A stretch of 64,000 bases of DNA. Source: Anaeramoeba flamelloides (lineage: Eukaryota > Metamonada > Anaeramoebidae). The translations under genes were made by a program, and so were the position numbers. The DNA lies in assembly GCA_027625915.1 (NCBI GenBank), contig JANTQA010000012.1, positions 16,144,501-16,208,500 on the forward strand, given 5' to 3'. The notes beneath the pieces are model-generated. The model saw only the letters and a list, made by a program, of their open reading frames with translations, searched no databases and was not told the origin of the DNA. Positions 56,223-64,000 of the stretch are shown here, piece by piece (position 1 is the first letter of the stretch; each line of letters starts with the position of its first letter).

Positions 56223-57570
56223 AACACTTCTCCTTGTTTAACCATTAACAAAAATAGGAATTGTTCCATTACAACAAGAAAATGAAAGACTAACATTACA
56301 AAATGAATTTTTAAAAAAAAGATCAAATGAATATGACAATTTAAAAAAACAAGTTGATCAGCTACAACAACAATTAACCGGATCTCGGCCAAAAAGACAA
56401 AAAAGTGAAAAATTCCAAGAAATTGTACAAACAATTATTGATAATCAAAAAATTAAGCCTTTAAAAAAGATCTTAACACCATCAAATTACAAATCATATA
56501 TCATTGAGAACACAACCAACTTTGTATCATTAATTCCAAAGGAAGAAATAACTTCAACAATTCCAAGAAATGTATTATATCGAGCTCGAAGTTATTCTAC
56601 AAATACAAATCCTTTAAATAACCAATTTGATGAAGATGAAGAATACGAAGAAGAAGAATATAAAGATGTTGAGCTTTTCACAGAAATGATCACACATTTT
56701 TATCCAGAATATTTCACAGAATCAAAAAAGCCAAAGCTTTCCAATGAATTTTTAGAAAAAGAAGAACAAATATTCGGTGAATTTTCAAGTCGTGAGGAAA
56801 CTACAAATCAAAAGGATCCACAAATTGATTTAATGAAACGAGTGGGACAAACAATGAAAAACAAAATAAACAATTTGGAAAATGAAAATGATGATCTTAA
56901 CAACAATTTACAATTATTGGAGAGATCAAAAACTCAATTACAAAAAGAATTCAACTTGGCCAAATCCAAAAACCAAGAATTGGAACAAGATAACTTAGAA
57001 AAAGACATAAATTTAAATAAGGTGAATAACATTGTGAAACAATTAAGAATCAAAATCCGCAAACTCGAAGAAGAAAAAAACTTCTTAGTACCAGCAGAAG
57101 AATTGGAAGAGCTTGAGCGGCAATTACAAAATGCGAAAAGAACCTTGAATAATTATGCCAGGAATTTAAAACAATCTCAAACAAAGCTTTCAGATTCCGA
57201 ATTAGAAAATTCTGGATTAAAAGACGACATCACCCAAATTGAAAAGGAAAAAAAAACAACCCAAAGGAAATTGGATCGTAAAACCAATGAAAACAATGAC
57301 CTATTGCTTGAAATTCAAAGACTAACAGATGAATTAGAAGACTTAAGAAACAACCTTGAGCAAACCCAATCCAATTCAGATAAGTTTAAAAATATGGTCA
57401 ATCGATTGAAAAATAAAGATAATGCAATGAAAAAAAGAGTAAGCGTTTTAGATCGTCAGATTAATGCCTATAAAAAGCACATGGATATTTTAAAAGAAGA
57501 AATTTCTACTACCCTTGACAAGGAAGTTGATGAGGACGAAAATGAAGACCTTGACAATTTAGATTTTTAA
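50485..57570 (+). CDS. Long coiled-coil protein, 2 exons
   Basis: Model: 50485-51358 joined to 56258-57570, giving 728 aa. The donor is GTAACT, the acceptor ATAG in phase 1, and the junction reads HLLARG/IVPLQQEN. Start at ATG 50485 (MNFNDLKSSPYV); the in-frame open text upstream is T-rich leader. Residues about 10-330 are an almost unbroken heptad coiled coil. A middle segment (about 365-480: IKPLKKILTPSNYKSYIIEN to FTEMITHFYPEYF, with a DEDEEYEEEE patch) looks globular or disordered. A second coiled coil (about 505-710) leads to an acidic tail (DEDENEDLDNLDF). Myosin-tail or filament-like composition, but no motor or named domain. Function unknown. The single intron is 4.9 kb and packed with mobile elements. 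Confidence 0.82.
51543..51793 (-). mobile_element. 5'-truncated LINE insertion with target duplication
   Basis: The minus strand carries 73 codons of a LINE C-terminus (ERPNYENNRKIWISELKKI to NFLNKNVGIRANKRGQ), a stop, a short 3' UTR and a poly-A tail (T run at the left end). The flanks repeat the same 21-bp text, AAAAAACTAAAAAC plus a T run, at 51522-51542 and 51794-51814. A 5' truncation, a poly-A tail and a target duplication are the marks of target-primed reverse transcription. The intact frame and near-perfect duplication suggest a young insertion. The N(Y)ENNRK text matches the PFNEKNR text of the decayed LINE at 30430-32080. Confidence 0.75.
51962..52085. mobile_element. MITE-D partial copy
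   Basis: A truncated relative of the adjacent MITE-D: GATAAAATTTTATCTAATTA, CTTTGTTCACC and CAAATAAATAGAGA occur in the family order. Both ends are missing. Confidence 0.5.
52132..52371. mobile_element. MITE-D copy 2 (240 bp)
   Basis: Left end CTGGTATTTGAAATT, right end TTCATTGCTCAAATACCAG, followed by TA (52372-52373). The left flank reads TC rather than TA. Interior text matches 22489-22746. Confidence 0.7.
53100..53339 (-). CDS. Possible small protein or exon, uncharacterised
   Basis: A minus-strand frame inside the intron of the coiled-coil gene: SNTNQKLYEPMMYDRSPKIK, then KDEYIFRKMCQREALNSQLE. Its codon use looks protein-like, unlike the T-rich noise around it. There is no ATG at the start of the frame; the first in-frame ATG encodes MMYDRSPK. 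It could be an exon or a relic. A minus-strand acceptor-like site at about 52758 opens a short frame (VSSHSLSMEQIYGKWLDP then stop) that could belong to it. No family recognised. Confidence 0.3.
   Translation of the reverse strand: MSNTNQKLYEPMMYDRSPKIKTKDEYIFRKMCQREALNSQLERLEHIILKTTVLVSECSSLALFEISKIFFSFFSKLFK
53614..53883 (+). other. Unassigned open stretch without start codon
   Basis: About 90 codons are open with protein-like text (RKSSDRFESFLAIIKIESEK, EFEQNPTQFIVQIQFLGEF). It runs into the R6 repeat. An acceptor-like TTTCAG precedes it, but the phase does not fit the host gene's junction. It may be a relic of an inserted element or gene. Confidence 0.3.
53826..54480. repeat. R6 foldback element
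   Basis: Inverted arms near 53938-53992 and 54250-54308. The core TGAAGTGTTCTAGGTTTTTT pairs with AAAAAACCTAGAACACTTCA, continued by CAGAAAAC and CGACAGTTT-type ends. The interior has further AAATAAACAGAAAA blocks in both directions. Relatives at 30826-31290 and at the window's right edge. Confidence 0.7.
54515..55713 (+). repeat. Dispersed repeat R1, copy 2 (about 1.2 kb)
   Basis: Partner of 785-2000 with the same landmarks in order (GAAACTTTGAAACCAAAA near 54588, TTTTGGATCTAGAAAT near 54728, AAATAAATTTGTTGAAATCA near 54862, CTCAAAATTTGTAAAATG near 55685). It ends directly at MITE-C copy 2. Confidence 0.75.
55718..55889. mobile_element. MITE-C copy 2 (172 bp)
   Basis: Left terminus TTACTAGTCTCTATT, right terminus AATAGAGACTATTTCC. 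TTAA is kept on the right (55890-55893) and changed to TTCA on the left (55714-55717). Interior matches 19277-19457. Confidence 0.65.
56183..56221. repeat. (TA)n microsatellite
   Basis: About 19 TA units shortly upstream of the 3' splice site at 56257. An antisense open frame across it is an artefact. Confidence 0.9.
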
Positions 57571-60369
57571 TATGCTTCAAAAAGAAAAAGAATTTTTTTT
57601 TATTATTTATTATTTTTTTTTTAAAGCATTTTTTATGTTTTTCTTTTCTTCCCGTTTGATAATTTTTCCTTTTTTTATTTTTTTATGAAAAAAATCTATT
57701 TTTATATTTTACTGATAAATTCAAAAAAAATATTTAATTCAATTTCTTTTTTGTAAATCAGAAAACTCAACTTTCAAAACAGCTCAAGAGAAAGAATTTT
57801 TTGAAGCACAACCAATTTTACAAAGTTTCTTAACATTTAAACCAATAAAATTCTTTATTCAAAGCTATTATAAAAAAAATTCATAAATGGAAAATAAAGT
57901 AAAACTTTTAGACAATTTATTTGAATTTATCAATATTTCAAACTTTTTTTTTTGGGTTTCTTTCCAATTATTACTAATCTTTTTTTTTTCTCCTTTGAAA
58001 TGCCCAACTGGGTTTTAAATTTGTTGTTGATTAAATAGTTACTCTTAAAAAAAATTTTTTTAGAGATTTTAAAAATTTATGTTAAAAAGAAAAGATTATT
58101 TGTAAATCAATTTAACGAAAAGGAGGTACTAATAGTATACTTACACATAATATACCACAATCATCCAACAGTAACGTGGGCCTTATTAATATATATGAAT
58201 TGATTTTATATTATAAAATTGTCTCATATATTAAAAAAGGCAACTTAATTATAAATTGGTTATGATAGGTTATCACAAATAGAAAAAATAATACAGTAAA
58301 AAATAATCATGTTAATACCTTTTTTGGGATTTCCATTTGACACACAAATTGATGAAAAAACCATGATTAATGTAGATCTTCAATAACCAAAATTATAAAC
58401 ATTATAAATTTAAATAATTTTGATACAAGACCAAAAAATACTTTATATTTTTTCTGTGATTACTTTTATTTTGAAAGTTGTTTTTTATATTTATTAAAAT
58501 AAATTTCCTATTGAAGTATCAGAAATTGATATTTTAACATTGATGATATAATAGAAATTTAATTTTCTATTTCATAAAAAACAATTTTAAAAAAGATAAA
58601 AAACATTATCTGTCTCTTATAACATTGGAGAGTGGGAGGTTTTTCAATTTAACAAAAGATATTAATTAAGTTTGAAAAATTTCAATTTTTCAAATCTTTT
58701 TATTGATCAGTGTAAAATATGAAGAATTCTATTTAAAGGTGTAGTATTTTTCAAAAAAAAAATTAAATCTTATAAAGATCTTGAAAAAACTATTTTTTGT
58801 AATTTGTGTTTAGACTTATGAAATGGATGAGCTAAACCTCTTTTAAACAATTTATTAATTTGAGTCTCTTTTTTGAAATTCAAAATTTGCATGTTTCCAA
58901 TATAAAACGAAAAAAAGTAACCTATTGTTTTGTTTAAGAATCAAGTTAATTCTTGAAAATGGGTGAAGTCTATTTTTCCTTTTATATTGGAAAGTCTTAA
59001 TTCTGAAAGAAAATTTTTTATTTGATTTCTTTTGATTTTTAATATTTCAATTCAAATCTTAGCCAATAAAACTAATTGTGGCCTTGGAGCTTAAATAAAA
59101 GAATATTTGAAAGAAGTTAAATAGGTTTTTCTCAATCAAATTGAGATCTCTTGTGCAAAAAATTTTTTTCATTTAATTTTTTAAAAAAGTTTTTTTCTGA
59201 TTTTCAAAAAATGAAAAAAAATTGTCAAAAAATTATTAATTTTGAAAATTTTCATTTAACAAATTGTTTAGTCTCATTCACAAGAATCCTTATAACAATT
59301 TAAATCATTTTTGGAATAAAAAAAATTGATTTTGAATTTTGAGGATAAAATTACTTTATTCCCAAATATCTTCAAGAAAATTGTCTTATGAAAAATCTGT
59401 TTTCATCTTATAACAAAAACAAAATTTTTAGGTAATTTTTGGATGACTTTAAAACTTGAATTATTATCACTATCATTCTTAAAAAAATACAATTCTTTTC
59501 CGATAGGTTTCATATATCTTTTTTTTCTGATTAACCAAATGCAATTTCTCAAAAAAGAAAAAAAATCTTTATATTAATATTCCTGATAACAAAGACTTGT
59601 TATTGATCTAATAATGATGGCAATTGTAATAAACGGGGTAAAAGTTTTTTATAATGTAAGAAATAAGATGAATTTAAGAGATTTCTTTTTCGGAAAAAAT
59701 GGAAAAAAAAAATTGATCTGACAAAAAAAATTATTCTTTTTTGGGTTTCTTCAGCTGATCAAAATTTTTTGAGACTTGGCCTATACAAAATTTTTAAAAA
59801 GAGAATATCACCAATAACATATGTTAAAAATTTACCTTATTATATTAGAAGATTGACCCCTTAAAAAAGTTTTTCTTTTTATGAACCTTAATCTCAAAAA
59901 AAATATTTGACAATTTTTTTTTTGAAATGATAATATTTTAAAAGATTACTCAAAGTAACTGTTCTGAGTCGTAAAACTGTCACAATATTTAGAATATAAT
60001 CTACTTAAAACATAAAATAGGAAAATAAAAGATGATTTACAAGTATCTCTGCTTCACTAAAACACTCACATAATTTGAGCTACAAAACCTTGTTCAGTAA
60101 CAATATTTCATATGCCCTTATATTCGCCAAATATTTTGTTACACTTATTAAAATCTCAAAACAACTATTTGGAGACCAGTAAAAAGTTTAGGGGGTGTGA
60201 GTGATCTTTGATCTCTCCCTGATTTTAATTAAATAATAGATCATTTTTCAATTTTCTTCTCTTTCAAACAAATCACTTCATTAAATTTTGTAAAGTTTAA
60301 TTGTTGTCAAGCAAGCATAAAAACAAAAGCCAAAGCAAACTAATAATTGAATATTGAATTTAATTAACG
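57571..60369. other. Intergenic, no gene seen
   Basis: AT-rich. No coding frame, tRNA or repeat partner was recognised. A slightly GC-richer patch near 58120-58180 (GGAGGTACTAATAG, CAACAGTAACGTGGGCC) has no identifiable content. Confidence 0.45.
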
Positions 60370-61515
60370 ATGGCTAAAAAACAAATAAGTGAAAGCGAAA
60401 TCGAAATTATGACAGTCTCTTCTGAACCCGAGACACTAAGTTTGTTGAATTCCAAACAACATAGTGATCTTCTCGGACAACGACCAACAAACTATCGACA
60501 CCTACAGAAAATTAAAAAAGAATTTAAAAGCCAAGCAAAGAAACATTTGGATCGAAGGTTTTGTTATCAAATACCCGAGTCTTTTGAAATACGTTTCATT
60601 AAATATGATATCAAAATATTGCAGTTCATTCAAAAATGGGACAACAAGTTTTTGGATTATTTAGCCTTATTTATCACCTTAGTTACAACGATTGAGGCCG
60701 GTATTATTGCAAGCCCTGTGCTGTTCCTGTTAGGACAAGACTCCATTGCTATTGAGCTGACCTATATCATTTTAATGTATGGGCTAATCTCGCAAATACC
60801 AAAGCGGTTCTTATGGCGAACGCGGCCCTTTATGCGAGGCTACTCCAAGCAGAAACGGAAAGACTACACCTCTTCACTGCCCTCACGAGCAGTAAGCGGT
60901 GCAATCGTTTATATGTACCTGATTGACCACGCAATATCCCTATACAAGTACCATGACAAGGTACAATTGACAGGCTGGATCATTCTTTCATCTCTAATTT
61001 TTGCTTTGTTGGCAACATGGTCAAGATGCTATTTTGGCGTCCACTACCCTTCAGATTGCCTTTTAGGTTTAATTCAAGGAATCGTCATTTGTCTTTTTGG
61101 TTTTTTAATTTATCGTTCCGATATTATTGGCTGCAAAAGCTGTTCAGACAAAGCATGCTATACAAAATTACCAAACAAAGAAATCACTTTTTCTCATTTA
61201 GAACGAGCAGATTGGGTGTTGTTTGCAATTTCTTCAGTTGTTTCAATAGTATTAATGCTGTTGTCCATCGTGAAACCTGTTGAGTGGTGGAGAAAGTCCC
61301 ATTTTTTTTTTGTAAGCCTACCATTATTTTTTTTCTTTTTTTCTCATCGTTTTTTTTCTTTTTTTTTTTTATTTTTTTTGATGTATAAGTACTCAAGTAC
61401 TCAACCTTAAACTTGTTCTCCTCATTTCCCATTTCATTTCTGAAAACAATTTTTTTTTGATCAGTCTTTTGTAAATTGGCTAAATCTTTGTTTTATGTCT
61501 TCAAATTTATTTTAA
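60370..61515 (+). CDS. PAP2-family lipid phosphatase-like membrane protein
   Basis: Preferred model: 60370-61311 joined to 61465-61515, giving 330 aa. PAP2 enzymes dephosphorylate lipid phosphates (phosphatidate, sphingosine-1-phosphate, dolichyl-PP) at ER or Golgi membranes. Seen: motif C1 KRFLWRTRP (145-153), motif C3 SRCYFGVHYPSD (218-229) with the nucleophile His225, and several hydrophobic helices before, between and after. Motif C2 reads PSRA (171-174), where PSGH or PSRH is expected, so the usual general-acid His is Ala. The order of motifs resembles sphingosine-1-phosphate phosphatases. The unspliced frame ends at 61410 with a Phe-rich tail from T runs. A GTAAGC donor at 61312 and a T-rich TGATCAG acceptor instead give the tail SFVNWLNLCFMSSNLF. 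The 3' end is therefore uncertain. Confidence 0.85.
61312..61464 (+). other. Putative PAP2-like gene intron, 153 bp
   Basis: GTAAGC to GATCAG with a long T tract. Its size matches the other short introns here (162, 195 and 268 bp). If it is not spliced, the frame stops at 61410. Confidence 0.55.
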
Positions 61516-61516
61516 G

Positions 61517-62970
61517 GGACAAGTTAACTCTTATTTCTTTTTTTTCCCAAAGGTAATAGAGTAATTATTTACACAATAGCGCAATTAAACTCGATACTAT
61601 TTGTTTCAAAATAAATGGAATAAAAGTTTCATTCAGCTTTCCAAAAAAAGATTTTAAAATCATACAAAATTTCAAAATTTTTTAATTCTTAAAACCAGCT
61701 TAAATTATTCATTCTCATCATTGAGAATTGGGAACTTTGGTGATTTATTATTATTACTGGAATGATTATTTTTCTGGAAAGCTGAATGAAAATATCGATC
61801 TTTTTATTTTTCAATTAACAGTACGCAAACTTCATTTATCAAATTTTAAAGATTCAATTTTAATTTTTAAAAGAAGAGTTCATTTTTTCCTGTGAAATTT
61901 TCAGTAAAAAGAACTGATCCTTTTTTTGGTTTGGATTTTTGGATCAAATTCGAAAAAGCAAAAATTTGCAAAAGATTTTTATTTTTCTGAAATCTCACTT
62001 TTAGTAATTTTATGAGATTTTGTCTGAACAAATAAACCATAAAACTTTAATCTTATTTTAAAAATACAAGAAAAATAAACCTAAATATTGAATCCTTGAA
62101 GATCAGAAAAAAATTGTTCATTTATTTTATTTTCAAATATTTATTTTAAATTTATTGAAATTTTAAAGATTAGGTAATATCCTTTTCTAATATTCAGATT
62201 ATAAACAAGGAACTTTCATTATTACAATTAATGATTTGATAATATCTATTATTTTTTTTTATTGAGAAATATTAATTTGAATTGATTTTATTTGTTTGAA
62301 ATCTTTAAAAAAATAAGAAATAATTGTAAAGTATTTTGATATATTTAATTTTTGGGTTATTACTGACTTACCGAAATAATTAAGATTTAAAATTGTGTTA
62401 TTAATTATTGATTAAAAATAATCAAATTAAAAAATATTTCTTTTCTTTTAGTTATAAGTTGAATTTTCCAGGTTTTAAAAAAGTATTTTGTTCTTATTTT
62501 TTAATTTAAGGATTTGGTTGTTTTTCTCAATTTTTTTGTTCAAAAAAATGAAAAAAATTGATTTGAATTGTTCTTTGAATCAACAAATTATAGTTTTTCA
62601 AAGTAAAAAATAATTATAGGAATTATTTTTTGGAAATAAAGAAGATTTTTTATACTTGTAATTATATCAAAAATTAGTCGTTTCATTTTTAAATTGTATA
62701 TTTGTACACTTCCTTTATAGATAATATGATTTCTTTCTTCTTTAACAAAAATAATTTTTTTTTGAAATAAATCGGAATTATGTTTGATTTTGAACTTTTC
62801 CAAAATGAGTAAAATGAGATCAAAATTTTAAAAACAATAATTCATTTCTGAAAATAGCATTAAAAGTCAGTTTGGTTTTGTATTAATCAGATGTCGCTTC
62901 ATTTTTCAAATTTCAAGATGCGGTAAATTTTTTTTTTTGAATCTGCTATTAAATTTACTTGAAGAGTTTT
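61517..62970 (+). repeat. Dispersed repeat R2, copy 2, with nested MITE-A
   Basis: Partner of 10037-11250. It begins just after the predicted stop of the PAP2-like gene (AAGTTAACTCTTATTT near 61522) and is interrupted by MITE-A copy 2. The minus-strand open frame 62588-62803 within it is not conserved in copy 1. Confidence 0.8.
61597..61821. mobile_element. MITE-A copy 2 (225 bp)
   Basis: Left end CTATTTGTTTCAAAA, right end TTTTTCAATTAACAG, with TA on both sides (61595-61596, 61822-61823). Inner inverted blocks TTTCATTCAGCTTTCC and GGAAAGCTGAATGAAA are perfect. R2 copy 1 keeps the uninterrupted TA. Confidence 0.85.
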
Positions 62971-63049
62971 TTTTAGTTTATTATCCCCTTAACAAATTCT
63001 GTATCAAAATTTTTACCATTACGGGATTAGATTATACCACGATGAAATT

Positions 63050-63188
63050 TAAAATTAAAGTATGTTACTATTGAGTGTAAATCGCATTAATTATCCATGG
63101 TTCAAATACCACTAAACAATTGATTAGTAAAGTAGTAATATTTGTTGATTTCATCAATTCAAAAAGATCCTTGTATATTAGTAAAAAA
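63050..63188 (-). repeat. Dispersed repeat R8, copy 2 (inverted)
   Basis: The reverse complement matches 27545-27690 (CTAATATACAAGGATC, ATCAACAAAT, AACATACTTTAATTTT). Confidence 0.55.
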
Positions 63189-63739
63189 ATTCTACAATTT
63201 TGGAAAAAAATCTGTATTTCGTAAAAATTTAATTGTTGAACCATCAATATTCAGACTTCTTTATTGAAAAGCATCTTATCTAAAATTTTTTGAGAAATGT
63301 GGATTGGTTACTAAAAAATTCAATTTTTTAAAAAAATTAAATAATTAACACAGAGATTATTTTGACTAATTGTTACAACATATCTTGTGTATATATTGAT
63401 AATACAATTAGATTAATAAAAAGAAAACAAAACTAATCAGCCTTTTTTTTTTTATGTTGATGATTATTGAGTAAATCTTGAAATTAAAAAAAAATAAAAA
63501 AATAGTTACTTTTGGAAAGTTCTAAATACCAATTATTCAAAGACTGGAATACTATTATTTCGGTTTCTTTCTTTAGATTCGGGAAATGAAATAAGAAAAA
63601 AATTTCCAATTTGATTATTTTTTAATTGTTATCATTTCGTAAAAAAATCAATAATTTATTGTTTAATCATATTTATAATAGATTTTTTAGAGTCACAGAA
63701 ACTATTTGAGCCATGGTGTACTAATATCATTTACCTTCA

Positions 63740-63905
63740 AATACAAAATAATTTAATTATAGACGAATTTTAACTCATCCAAATTAATAAAAATAATTAT
63801 AAAAAAATTATTCAAAATAAAGAAACATTATTTATTTTATCATTGGTTAATCATAAAGAAAATAATGATTTTTTATTAAAAATTTCTAAACAAAAAATTA
63901 GAAAT
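63740..63905 (+). mobile_element. LINE C-terminal remnant
   Basis: The plus-strand frame reads IIQNKETLFILSLVNHKENN then DFLLKISKQKIRN and a stop. It resembles the end of the LINE at 51543-51793 (DSTCLLALVGNKIIFESLIN, FLNKNVGIR). The upstream text is broken by stops. An R6-type repeat follows directly. Confidence 0.4.
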
Positions 63906-64000
63906 TAGGGCTGTAGGGTAGTTCCTTCAAGTGTCATAGAGTACCTAGGTTTTCTTGAGGTTTTCTGTTTATTTTTGAAGTGTTCTAGGTTTTTTTTGAA
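63905..64000. repeat. R6 family copy, cut by the window edge
   Basis: GAGTACCTAGG, then TTTTCTGTTTATTTTTGAAG, then TGTTCTAGGTTTTTTTTG, matching the left arm at 53950-53992. The copy continues past 64000. Confidence 0.6.

Larger units (their letters stand above)
51359..56257 (+). other. Coiled-coil gene intron, 4.9 kb
   Basis: Holds a 5'-truncated LINE (51543-51793), a partial and a full MITE-D (51962-52085, 52132-52371), R6 foldback (53826-54480), R1 copy 2 (54515-55713), MITE-C copy 2 (55718-55889) and a (TA)n tract just before the acceptor (56183-56221). Two open stretches, 53100-53339 minus and 53614-53883 plus, are noted separately. Confidence 0.8.

Noticed and set aside
61184-61432. Minus-strand Lys-rich frame
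   Set aside because: Antisense to the PAP2-like gene and its T-rich intron.

Overview
The window looks like nuclear DNA of a free-living unicellular eukaryote with a very AT-rich genome. Genes are sparse (nine protein loci and one tRNA gene in 64 kb) and use the standard code, with TAA and at least one TGA stop. Introns are GT-AG, and the proteins carry Lys/Glu/Asn low-complexity stretches. Actin, a TBL1-type LisH/WD40 protein, AK6/Fap7, an MRH receptor, a calponin-homology-like protein and a PAP2 phosphatase are all eukaryotic. The style (NE, KEK and SD repeats, poly-Q, runs of A or T) recalls amoebae such as Anaeramoeba or dictyostelids, but the species cannot be fixed from the sequence.

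Layout. 1-3 kb: a 1.2-kb dispersed repeat, then an intronless divergent actin. 4.1-8.9 kb: intergenic, with a long inverted repeat that carries a nested MITE, and two dispersed repeats. 8.9-16.5 kb (minus): four-exon TBL1/Ebi-like gene with two repeat-filled introns of about 2.7 kb. 16.5-20.9 kb: MITEs and tRNA-Phe(GAA). 20.9-25.1 kb (plus): four-exon type I membrane protein with two MRH domains and a YxxPhi tail. 25.1-28.1 kb: intergenic. 28.1-30.1 kb (plus): four-CxxC zinc-finger protein with poly-Q. 30.4-33.7 kb: decayed LINE (minus) and nested repeats. 33.8-34.4 kb (minus): AK6/Fap7. 34.4-39.1 kb: intergenic, with a 2-kb element bounded by inverted repeats. 39.1-46.3 kb (minus): very large CH-like/coiled-coil/low-complexity/PH-like reading frame, apparently one gene broken at two homopolymer runs. 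46.3-50.5 kb: intergenic. 50.5-57.6 kb (plus): two-exon coiled-coil protein whose 4.9-kb intron holds a freshly inserted 5'-truncated LINE, two MITEs and a 1.2-kb repeat. 57.6-60.4 kb: intergenic. 60.4-61.5 kb (plus): PAP2-family membrane phosphatase lacking the usual C2 histidine. 61.5-64 kb: a 1.2-kb repeat with a nested MITE, LINE remnants and the start of another foldback copy.

The genes do not form a pathway; they are ordinary housekeeping, cytoskeletal, membrane and nuclear loci. What stands out is the mobile-element landscape. There are at least five small inverted-repeat (MITE) families: four with apparent TA target duplications (clear in three) and one with TTAA. Two insertions have an empty site inside the same window. 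There are two long (1.2 kb) noncoding repeat families, a LINE lineage and several foldback elements, and these account for most of the length of the large introns. No CRISPR array, rRNA or intact transposase gene was seen.
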